Source of the DNA: Perca fluviatilis
Taxonomy: Eukaryota > Chordata > Actinopteri > Perciformes > Percidae
Assembly: GCF_010015445.1 (NCBI RefSeq)
Contig: NC_053123.1
Location: 7,083,434 to 7,147,433, forward strand
DNA: 64,000 bases
Direction of reading: 5' to 3'
Part shown: piece by piece, positions 29,101 to 41,100 of the stretch
Layout: each line of letters begins with the position of its first letter
How positions within the stretch are numbered: the stretch's first letter is position 1
The notes under the pieces: generated by a model
Databases searched by the model: none
What the model was told of the DNA's origin: nothing
What the model saw: the letters and a program-made list of their open reading frames with translations, nothing else
Program-made: the position numbers and the translations under genes

Positions 29101-32100
29101 GGAAGTCTTCTGGTAGCTGTGCCAAGAGAAATCTCATCATTCCCAATCTTACAGAGACGGAGAGCGTAGGTATATGTAAGGAGATAACATGGGCAAAGGC
29201 TAATTATTGCTAACTAAAATGCTAGTTAACATCAGTAATTAAACCTAAACAGCTCATGTAAGTCGATACTGCCTGCGAGCTTATCCTGTACTATATGGTA
29301 ATTCCTCTACTATGTGACACAATCGTTAGCCTATTTTTACAAAAATGTCTGCTACGGAGCCATAACGTGAGATACAAGGTAATGGAACCTTTTATACGTT
29401 GTCGTGTTTCTTTCGAACTAAACAATGGACAAATAGTCTTTAAACGCTTCAGATGTAAAGTTATTCACTGTCAAGGGACGTCAAAATGAATGCTAGTCAG
29501 TAGAATGCTAACGGGAGGTGATGGCTAGGTAGCATCAAAATGGCGCCATAGGAGGTTCGAGTTCTGAAGCGAAGCTTAACCATTGACATATATATTAATG
29601 GACCAACAGACCCCGTGTCTCTGGACGGAGACCAGTGAAGGCTATTAGAAGCACTTTTCCGGTGATGGCCAGCTTTACTGCGCAGCCTCCAACTGACAGA
29701 GACAGCGTAAATGTGACGTGAGCAACCTGTCTGAAAGTTGTAAGTGTTCTGATAGCTGTGCCAAGAGATATCTCAATCATTCCCAATCTTACAGAGACGG
29801 AGAGTGTAGGTATATGTAAGGAGTGAACATAAGCAAACCTTGAGCTTAACCCCTTGGGTAGACGCTCCATATTCATGCGCCATCTTGAAATACGTTAGCC
29901 GGTAAGGGACATACAGGACATATTGCTGAGAGTTGATTGCGATATATGATCTCAACGCTAGATGGGAGAAATTCCTACACATTGGACCTTTAAAGAAAAA
30001 AGTTTAGATTTTTTCAACTCTGCCTTAAAGCACATCTTAAGTAGTAAGCAAGTTCCGACATAGGAGGCGATTAGACATCACACAGCTTAATTAGTTTGGC
30101 TTGACAGGGGTATGATGGCAGTGAGTGACTGCATGGGGTATTACTGTATAGATCCCACTACAATCCCAGGAAAATGTGGTTCATAAACCTGCCGCTGCAA
30201 CCCTGCAGGAAGCCACACAGCTCCAGTTACATCCTCCAAAATGAGATTTATACATTAAGTACCACCTGAGTTTTGCCCTCTTTGTTGTTGTGACATTTGT
30301 AAGAGGAGAAAAAGAAAATCGGTTTTGTCTTTTAATCGTCTTCTCGATTCTATTTTTATTTCTGCTATTTTAAGAACCGCACTGTAACATTACCATATTT
30401 CAATAGTTTCACGATATGTATATCTAACGATAAAGAAGCCTATGACCCCATAAAAGAAGAATACCAGTGTAAGGAACATCACAATATATCAGCATTTTAG
30501 TGAAACTCACAATTCCTCGAAGTTAGTTCAAAGCTATGGCGCTGCCTTGAGCTTGGTGATTTCTAATCAGAGTTCTAATGCTAGTTTCTGTTGACCAAGG
30601 TGATTATATTCCACAATAACACTGGTCTAATCTCTTTCCCTTTCGATTAAAGGTGCACAGAGTAGCCTCATATCCTTTAATCAATGTCATTGCATCTGAC
30701 ACCGTCAGTTGAGAAAACATTGTGCGGCCAGTTGTTGAGCAGTAATGTTAATAAAATGCTTCTGTCAACATTTCACATGAAATGTTTTACAGTCTTGTAT
30801 GTTCTACATACAGTAAATGCTTGAATCAGTATATAATAAATAGAAGTATGATTGACAAAGATAACATGAAATAGCACTTGCCTGATTTTTGTCTTTGGTC
30901 TGGATTTTTTTCATAGCCACTGCTGGTATGTCCTCGACAGGGATTTTTTGTCTTGGCTCACATTCAGCAGCAGGGTATTCCCCGAGATACGCTGGGGGTT
31001 CCGAGCCATTACTACACGCCTAAATCAGGACATATTAATGTCTGACTTGGAGGTAAAAGATTCAACTTGACATATATTGTAAGTCTGCTAACATGCAGGT
31101 TAAAGCTTCTCAATCAAATGCAAAGAAAAATGGAAAAGGACTTTTTCTCCATTATATAACAAGTTGCACCTCAGAGTGTCAGCACTTCTTCTGAGAGAAT
31201 CCGTTTCAGAGAAGCGTAGAGCACAGATCGCTATCCGCAGGTGGAAATGTCTGTTGCATGCATATCATCCACTCTGAGGGAGCCCCCCTGTCCACACAAT
31301 AGCCAGCGACAGTGTAAGCATCTTCCCCCGCTGTGTTCCACCTCACAGGCAGTGCACACTGATAGGCAGAAAAACCAGTGGGAGTGATCCAGCCCTCTTG
31401 AGATCACTGTTCTACAGCATTGGTTGACATGTTTCATTTTTTCCTTCCTCCCCATGTGTCTGTGCCTTGTTCTTCAACTGGTGTAGCGAGCCGATGTTGT
31501 GTTGTCGGCAGAGACGGGGAGAATAACTGCAACAGCTAAAGGGACCTTCCTCACTCCTCTGCATTGCTGGAACACCGAAAGCTCTCACAGCAAACGTGTT
31601 ACTGGCTGCTTACTCACTACACAAAGCAATCCTATTTCCAAAGGATGTGATGGGTTTAATTGTCGTGCTCACTGCTACACACAAAAGATAATAGCTGTTG
31701 TATTGTACATTTAACATTTTCAGCTGCTGCTAATGTTTGATGTGTTTAGTGTGATAGTTCTTGGATATTCTCACATGCTTTATTTTGAAAGACTCAGTAT
31801 CTAAGAATCCTTTACCCCGAGGGAAAGGAATAAGCACTACTGCTTACACATTTCATTTCACCGCCGAGTAGAACTCAGTACACAGGAATAGCTACGCTTA
31901 GAAATGACATTTCAATTCACATAGCAGGGCACTGTGCTCAGGACAAAATAACACAGTGAGCATGCTCACACGCCTAAGTAAATTCACATTTTGAAATAAA
32001 CCTATGCTAAAAAAGGGCACTAACTTTACAGCGTTATACATGAAGGTACATCCATAATAACTCATACTAAATATCTAATGGTTGCAGCCACAGAATACGG

Positions 32101-35100
32101 TTATCGTGTTCATAACTGCAAATACCTACAGGCTTAATTCCATAGTTTGTTTATTATGTAATATCAGACCATGTAGAGTGTATTTTGCTTGCTTAGGAGC
32201 TGCACTTAATGTGTACCTTTTCTGTTTTCTTTTCATACATAAATTAATTTTATGAAGGGAAATCTGACATCATCCTCTTGTCTTGTGACAAAAATAACGC
32301 ACTGATTTAGCATTAGCTGCAGCACGATTTGGCACTGGCCATGTACTGGAATAATACTCTGTAGCACAATAATTGTGTTCTCACAATAACTGTATACATA
32401 CTAGTTTGTCTGTGAGTAATGTGTTATATTAAAGTGATTTTTTTACAGCATGCTATATGAATGCAGAGGCTGCCAGTCTATTCAGCTTTAATTATAAGTT
32501 GTTTTATGGTTACTACGACATATCCAGTGTTAGAATGACTTACTGATGCTAAAATGCTAATTATTGCACCCTCAATGTATTGGCATTTGTTTTTCCTAAA
32601 GCGTCCCTAAAGAAATTGTTATATCGTATTATCATCAACAGATATAATTCCTACATGTCATGTGAGAGGAGTTGCTCTTAGTGGTGAAATCCGAGAATTA
32701 TTACCCAACTCTGCAGTCCCTGAAGCTTTTTAGCTCTTTGGTTTTAGTTTTGATTTGACAGTCAAATTTCTTTCTCTGAAAATTGTTTCTGATGAGCCAT
32801 AGGAACTTTGCCGGGTGGTTATGTGTTAGTACCAGTAGGCATGAAAATGTTCCATGCTACTACAAAGAAAATCAACTTGATTCAGGAATTTTCTTGAATA
32901 GAGAGCCAGAAGTGATCGGTTCTATTGTGTCTTGTTTCAATTTACTTGTGTCTGTGAAAGTCCATAAAATGATTGCAAATGGAATAACCTCACTGTTGCC
33001 AGACAATCAAGGCATCTGGGTAAAGCACTGGAGCTGTTTTGTTCCCGGGTTGTGCATTCTTTTTATTCCAGCAGCCTTCAACTATATGATTATGTCATTT
33101 GATATTGAGATATTTCCAACTAAAGTGCATTATGATAGTTTTAAGTTAAAAGAGAGCTAATTTAAGAATCATAATGTTCCACCAGTGGACTCCAGTAAAA
33201 CAAATCCGTTTTCTCAAAGCTGTAGTAGGCAATTTGTATTTGGCGTCGTTGAGCAAAATTTATATATTTCAGCAAAAATTCTTTCAAGTGGTCTGAGAGA
33301 AAACTAGAATTCTGCATCTCCCCTTGGCTCTCTTTTTAGGCTTCAGAAAATCCACACTGTGCAAGATGGCTACTTAACTCAGAGAGGCTTAATAATTTCA
33401 GACCAGGGAGAGATTTAAGTAATTTAATCATGTTTACTCATTGCCATGCTGTTGTCTGTTTTTGCATGAACCATATCGTCCTATCTTGAATGTTAGCATG
33501 GGATATAAAGGTCCCTCATAGACTCGAAAATTCAGATTGGAGTTACTGTGCAGGGACGTCGTTAGGCCTATTTTAGGGGGGCTGAAGCTACTCCAAAATG
33601 TTCCTAAGCCCCCCTAAATAATAAGAACAACAATTCGATTTATCCCCTCATTCATATTTAGATGCAACAAATGATATATCCAGCTACAATAAACAAAGCC
33701 GAAAAGTCGGAAGTTAGACAGAAGTAGGCTACAAAGAGTCGTTGTGCTATCAAGATGATGCACCGCACCGCATAGACGCACTGGAGGTGCTGCAGCGCCC
33801 TTGTTGGCAAACTGCGATCAAGCCCGGATTACCCAATGGGCATTAATCATTATGGTGATAATTATCCAATCAGAATAAAATGAAAGTTGTTTACAAAAAA
33901 TGAAGTATCGTGATTGTGTGTTTTATAAGTCAGTATGATGACTGGCCGCATGCACTGTGTAGATTGGCTAAAGATAAAGGTGGGTGGGCATAGAGCAGGT
34001 TGTTTACATCGTACTGATTCAAGATCAGCTTTCTAAGAACGAGTTGAGATTGAAAGAGTGGAATTAATTAGTAACTGATCCCCGGTCAGATTGGGTTGTA
34101 TCAGCGAGTGAAAGTGTGGAAAAGGAAGTGAAAGCGGCTGCTATAATAAATGTCCCGCGAATAAAAAAGCTTTTTTAAAAGAGCTGGGAATGACGAAGAG
34201 GAGGATGTCGAGGCGCTAGCCAACGTTAGCTTGGAAGAATCGCTGCCTTCTACCAGCTACACTCAGCCACAGCTAACGGTAGCTAACGTTAACTTTAGCG
34301 AAGTTGTTGTGGAAAAAGACAGAGATGAGGCCGGACGGTCATCAGCATTACAGAACAAGGTAATAGCACCTCAGGTACCATCATCTCTGAAGACCCTGAA
34401 CTACGGGGACCGATTACAGAGACCGTCCGGGAGGAAGTTATACCCAGAGGGACATTAGCCTTTCAGAATCGGGCGGCTAAATATCCAGCATCTCGGAGGG
34501 GGAACGAGGCTGGCGGCAGAAAGACCCGCTCTCTCACTAACGAGGCACAGACCCGACACCTTCACAACGGTGAAACGGTACCACGGGAGTGGATTCTATA
34601 TTCACTGTCCACCGGAGACATTTATTGCGTTGCCTGTAAAGTTACCAACACACAGCAGCGCATGTGTAGTAGGGTTTAGCGAGCTGCTGAGGGAGCTTGA
34701 CGTTGAGGATTTGATCTGCGACTTTGCAAAGAAAAAGACAAGAAATTAGAACTTCTAAAGGTAAGAGCTATTATGCTATCTGTAAATTGACTAGGCTAAT
34801 ACAACCTTTTGTGACCGTGTGACCAGATAATGTACATATTTAGTTTAAGTTTATTGAAATGCCATGCATATCAGACGTATTGCATCATAATTTTGTGATG
34901 CTGCTATAGGCCTGTGTGAGACTTAGTGGTCAAGTGCAGTATATGTTGGCTTTTGCAGTTTGTGAAGTTGCCAGCTGACTAAGTGACTGTTATTTTGCAA
35001 CCTGCGCTCAGCTGTGTTGTGTGATTGTTGTATCTTCAGTCAATCACGTTTCAGAATTACTATTGTGCTTTCTGCTTGGGTGCTTTTTAGTGAATACTAT

Positions 35101-38100
35101 ATCGCCATAGTCTTGAGCCATACAATGCTTTGGTATGATATAATTCATTGTAACATTGTCTTGTGATGGGTGAGTCAGATGGCAGTACTTGGTTTATTGA
35201 ACTGGAAAGGCAAACTTATTTTTTTGATTATTTTTTATTTAATAATGACAGTGGATAGACAGGAAAGGGGGAGAGAAAGAGAGGGAATGACAAGCAGCAA
35301 AGGGCCGCAGGTCGGATTCAAATCCGGGCCGCGCAGCCTAGCCTACATGGGGAGAACGCTCTTACTGGGGGTGTTAGAGGCCGCCCCTATTCATTAATGT
35401 TTTGACCAATAGTGATTTGGCATGTGATTTATGTATGCCTATTATAAAGAAACAAATAGGCTAATCTGTAACTTTAGAATTTGTCACATACTTCGCTGTA
35501 TTGAGTTCACGGTGCAGTACGCACCGTAACACGTAGTCTACTACTGTGTGGTAGGCTACATGTTACCCCACAGATACACATGTGAAAATGAAATGAAAGC
35601 AGTCCTACAGTAATCATTACTCCAAATCTTTTATTCCTTCCGCCATCAGGTTATTGTATTTAGACAGTAGCCACTTTAAATAGGATCCGTATTAATATCT
35701 TACATGATAAAGTATGCAGTGATGCCTATTCTTTTTCTTGTACTGCTATTTTTCATATTTGTTTAACTTACCAACTTATTAGCTGTTTGGCCTCTGTCAG
35801 TTTTTGGACATTTTGGATGTTGTTTCATGTGACCACTTTGCATTTCGAAGTCAGGAAATTAGCCTTAGGGTTTAGTTTTATCTTAAAGGATAAGACAGAA
35901 GGAACTGAGTAGAAATGGAAGAAGAGGATATGTCTGTCACTTTTGACTTGTTAACATATTGGTTTCTTGACTGGTGGTTGACTTATGTGTAGCTCTAATA
36001 CAGTAACGAAAGATGTGAGTGCAAAGATTTTGCATACGCAAGTTACACATACCCTGGGGGCTAAGCCCCCCCTGTCTTTCAATCCTAGTGACGTCCCTGT
36101 TACTGTGATTAAGACAAAACAGTCGTTAACAGCTCTAATATGCTTCATATTTACCCTTTAGGATTTCTTGTCCATTAAACATTCATTTGTTGATCTACTA
36201 ATGTCTACTTATTAAAGCCACATGGTGATGTAGGGGATTTCCACAGTGCAACTGCAGCTCCACCTGTTCACTCACATTAAAGGCCCAGGTCAAAAGGAAG
36301 ACAACATGGTGAGGAAACTACTGGAAAGAGGCCATGGTCATGCTCAGCGGTAACATCTAAAGTTCCCAGTATTAGGTCTCTTCAAACCGTATATTACTCT
36401 GCAAGCTTTAAACAGGCAATATGGCTTTTTAGAATAAAATCAAGTCAGTTACTAAACTGGTAGTAATCACTCAGCTCTGCTGTTCTCATCAGCTCTTTGC
36501 AGCTTTTCGCATCTTTCAGCTCAGTCTTTTGCTTTTACTGCCTGCAGCTTTCTGTTTGGTTCAGTCTCACCAACGCAAGGTAAGTTTATTTATATAGCAC
36601 TTTTCTGCAAGGCAATTCAAAGTGCTTTACATAAAACATAGAGAGATAGAAATAAAAGCAAGCTAAAATAGAATTAGACAGTTATAAAAATACAAGAATA
36701 AAAGTTACAGTGCAGTGTGAGAAATAAACAATTACTTGATTTAATAGAAGGCAGCGTCTAACAGAAAGGTCTTCAGTTTTCTGGAAGACTGTCTCAGATA
36801 TGTAGTGCATATCACAGAAGCTGTTAAGCTGTTGAAATGTACAACTTTTTCAATAATTCTGTCTCGAAACGGAAGGTTTGATATGGGCCTATAATTGCTC
36901 ATCAGTGACTGACGTGTTTAGATTGTGGCAGTTTTCAGGGCCTGTTGGAAGACACCTGACAGAAGAGACGAGTTGACAATCTGAGGCCAAACTATTTGAA
37001 ACATTTTTGAAAAAGCCTGTTGGCAGCAGGAGGAGGATTTCAGATGTTTATCAAATCAAATGGTGCTAATTTTTGTTTTTTGTTTACAGCTATATTCCAC
37101 TAACCCAAGATTTAAAGCTGCACTAATCCATATTTTCTTATGAACAATGGGTCAAATGTGTATAATGATCAAGATGTCACTTGGAGAGACAGACCTACAG
37201 ATAATGATCACCTAACTCTGCAACCTCCCCTCAGCTCGATGGAGCATTGTAGCGTCTTTCATGTCATTGTTTCGGTTTTTACGCCCGCCAACTTTACTGT
37301 TTTGGTTCCCTCTCACAGCTCTCATCACGGTTGTTTTCTGCTGCAGCAAGGACCTATTTTTCAGCCAAAAAAAAACTCAAGATAAACCCACTGTACGCTA
37401 GCCACAAATGACAGCCAAAGTGAGTAACTAGCAAGTGAGCCTGGCGAAGCATTTACCTGATAAAGTGCCATGTGTTTTTCGGACAAGACCAAGAGGGAGG
37501 TAGCCAGGAAACAGATTCCCAATGCTAATATTGCCTCTTTCAGCAACTTGTTTTGCTGCCCCCCAAGTAACCAAATTACATGCAGATTTAAAGATCTAGG
37601 TTTTATTAATTTTTTATCTGTTGCTTTACTGTTATTATTTTTACAGTTCAGGCACTTATTTGTGCTATACATTCAAACATATTTGACTGAATAATCCACT
37701 GACTGCACAATCAAATGCAGAATCTCCAAAAAAGAGAGACATTGTTTAGTAAAAACAGCATGGATCATGAGAGATGCATGACATCACAACATATGGCAGA
37801 CATTTGTGCATCTGCATTTTCATTTAGTAGATTCAAAACTGTTCCGTTCCCAGATCAGCAGAGGGAGAAAAGAAAAGTCATACAGGGCCGGGCTACAATT
37901 AGCAGTGATGTCTTCCTGTGTAACAGGAGAGACGGTGGCCTGCTAACATCACAAAAATCTAAGGCCTGGCACATTCCAATGTATAAATAACTAGGGAGAG
38001 TTGGTAGACGAGGGGGGCGGTACAGGGAGACATTTTCAAAGAGGGAGAGAGAGAGAGAGAGAAAGGGTTCAGCCAGTATCACTGAGTGATGGGACAGCTG

Positions 38101-41100
38101 TAGACTACGCACATTGCACAGCAGCAGAGAGCTGAATCAAACTGAAGGTTAAAATGGAGAGCCAAAAAAAACCTTGTGAACCAAGAGCTGGTTTTCAAGC
38201 CTTGTTTGAAGAAAACTAATTGTGACTGATGATTACTGTGGACCTACAACGGTTTCTGATATTCAGTCTCTGATACACCTGTAATGCATAAAATCTCCCA
38301 ATCTAGATCATTTTGAGTGCGCACCACAACACAAAACAAGAGGATCCAGGAGCAAACGGATGACTGCTTGCATCGTCCTCATTGCCTGACAATGTTAACA
38401 ATGCTCTTGTCCAGCAGATAGATTGATCGGACTTAAAAACAGAACTATGGGAATCTGTGTGACTGTTGTGTTGCCCGCTGACATGAAAACCCTTTTCTTT
38501 TGTAATGCCCTCAAACGTGAGCTGTTTGAGCACTAATACTATCATACAGTATAACAAGGGTGTGGGGAAGCACCCCTTTCATCTTGCTTCTCTATTTTTA
38601 CTTTATTTCCACATAAAGTGGCTCGCCTGAGGTGATGCATGCAATACATTACTGAGGTGGGACAGCGATAGCGTGTGAACTGTGAAAACAACACGTTGAT
38701 TCTGCCGTAGAATACATGAAGTTGTGATCAAATAAAGATTCCTCAAGCCCAAGCTTCATGCTGACCAACTAATGACTATGCGCTGGGGGAAAAAAACTGT
38801 ATAATTACTGTAGTTAATATTGTAGGCTTCCTGTCTTCATTTTTTAATCTGGTGTTTTGCACCATTCAAAACAAAGTCAGTCCTACTGATTTAAGTTGAA
38901 AACAAAAGAATTTTAGAAGAAAAGCTCAATGACTTTTTCCAAGAATCACACCCCAAATGGAGATGTTTTGTTATCAGCATCTCTTCCTGTCGTTCATTTT
39001 TTAAGTACTCACGGTTGATGGTGTTTCGTTTACGTGGACTATGTCCAAGCATCCCATATTTATACAGCTAAGGAAATGTAATACACTGTGGTTTCTTGCT
39101 GCCCACACTAAAAAGAACCCTTGTCATCACGTTGCCCAGTCTGCAGACATCGCCACTCTTTTAAGTACCCGATTTTTGTCCTGAGCTTGCACAAAGCATA
39201 TTGTTGCTTGAACTCAGCGAGGATCCTTATGCAAGCACCCGGTCCTTTATTCTACATCATCAGAGAATGCTATCATTTGCCAGAACTTTACTCGTGTTGA
39301 ACTGACTGAACTGTATTCAGCAGTGACGAGTCTTGACATATACGCTCAGCAAGAAAAGGCAGTTCTAAGTTGAAGAGTTGAGTTTCCACTACACACTCAT
39401 GCCGAGCACTGCGGAACAATGACAAAGTACTTGAGCTGATATACGAAGGGCATATTTCTGGAGCTGGTAATACCATTTTTCAAAGCAGCTGAGGTGGCCA
39501 AAGCACTCAGGCGAGCTGAATTTAGATCAGTGCTGGAGATCACAAGATGCATAATAAGAGGCTTCACAATGGACCAACAGTGCTTTAACAGAGAAGAGCT
39601 ACAGTGGCCTTCCAAGCATCCTTGGCTAGAAATTGAGGAATCTGACTGTAATACACTCACAAACTGGCTTTAGCCAAATTTTTAAAAGCATGTTGTTTAA
39701 AGAATGAGTTATTTTCAGTGTATCTGCATGCATGGTGGAAATCTATTCAAATGCTAATCTCAAACAGCAATACCCACAATTCCTTGTTTAAACATTAAGC
39801 TATATATTGAAAATAAATCTGACTTCACAGAGTACCTATGTTTGCAAGATATCATCTGTGTCACCTACAGTGTAAAATATCAACATTTTAGAAAGACGTC
39901 TTTCAAAAATGCAGTGTCGCATCGAGTTACAACAACCATCTCTCTACCTCTCTTCTATCTCTGCACAATAGAAGGACCAATGGGAATTTGTTTAGGATAA
40001 ATATCTCTAACATACAATTTGAACTAATGCAACAATTCAATTTGTTCAGTATATGGTATCCATCTATCACACCTTATATGACACAAGTTAGTCAAAATAG
40101 TTCTTGTTGACACTGATGTCTTTGTACAGAACCTGTTTATTCCTATGCTTGTTGTGTCCCTTTCCTTTGGGGAGTAAAATAACCCAGCATACACAAGTCT
40201 GGAAATACAGCAGTTAAGCTCTCGCGCAATCGTTATACTTAATGTCCTCGTTATCGGTCCGAACTTTAGTACTGTTAAAGAAAAGTGTGTTTGCCTATTA
40301 GACTTTCGTCTTCAAATTGTATCTCGGATACCACTAGTTGATGCTGTGATTTTGGCAAGGTGTCTACAATCACAAATTGTTGTAAACATATAAATACTGT
40401 GGTGACCCCCGTGCGTAATGCTGCATGATGGCACTGCTGGCCCTGCAGGAGGACTAACCCCCAATGGAAGAATCAGGAGAAAAAGAGACTTCAGGGACCA
40501 TGACGATGACTGGCTAATATGCCGATTTAAATTCCCTAAAGCTGAGCTCTTGGATCTCTGTACTGAATTGGGTCCAGTAAAGAGGGCAACGCGCCGGAAC
40601 CGTGCCATCCTGGTCCAAATACAGGTCCTCGCCACTCTGGGGGAAACCGGCTGTTTCCAGAGGGAAATGGCAGACAGCTAAGTGTTTCTTTTATAAATCT
40701 TCACCTTTATCACTAAGGCTTGTTTGGATATAATATATAGTTCTGTTAAATCTTATCATATAGGTCTAGTATATCGAAGCTGTCCCCGAGTGCCGTAATG
40801 CCTGCCGTTTTGGACGGTATTATTAGTTTATAGATCAGGTTTCCCTACACTGTGCGAGAACAGGCCGAAATTATAATTCAATTTGCAGCAATTCCCGAGC
40901 TCTGAGAAGTTTCTTGCTTTTTCCCCGCCAGTCGCCATGATTCGGCGTAACGAAAGAACATCTGCCGGGGTCATTAACATACTGATCAGCATTCATGAGG
41001 TGCTTTGCATTGACTATTTATGGTTAAAAATGGGCGGGTACAGGCCGGGATAAGAGGCTGATTCCCGTACGCACGCTTGTGGGTAATCTGTGATTTATAA

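Larger units (their letters stand above)
28784..29993. mobile_element. MITE-like element with nested repeat, speg intron 1
   Basis: Ends are inverted copies: TTTAAAAGGTCCAGTGTGTA at the left and TTTAAAGGTCCAATGTGTAG as the complement of the right end. These ends are typical of abundant teleost non-autonomous elements. The interior holds one full and one partial copy of the dispersed repeat described at 28950-29560 and 29585-29860. Confidence 0.65.
33551..36099 (+). mobile_element. Degraded hAT transposon with BED/TTF-type remnant
   Basis: 2,549-bp element flanked by the perfect 8-bp duplication TTACTGTG (33543-33550 and 36100-36107). Terminal inverted repeats start CAGGGACGTC and continue with a C-rich/G-rich AGCCCCCC block. 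An open frame at about 34370-34680 contains [13 protein letters not shown] and Y-C-V-A-C-K, resembling the TTF-type zinc-finger start of hAT transposases (ZMYM/ZBED relatives). It then stops, so the catalytic region is absent. A SINE is nested at about 35222-35388. Confidence 0.85.
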
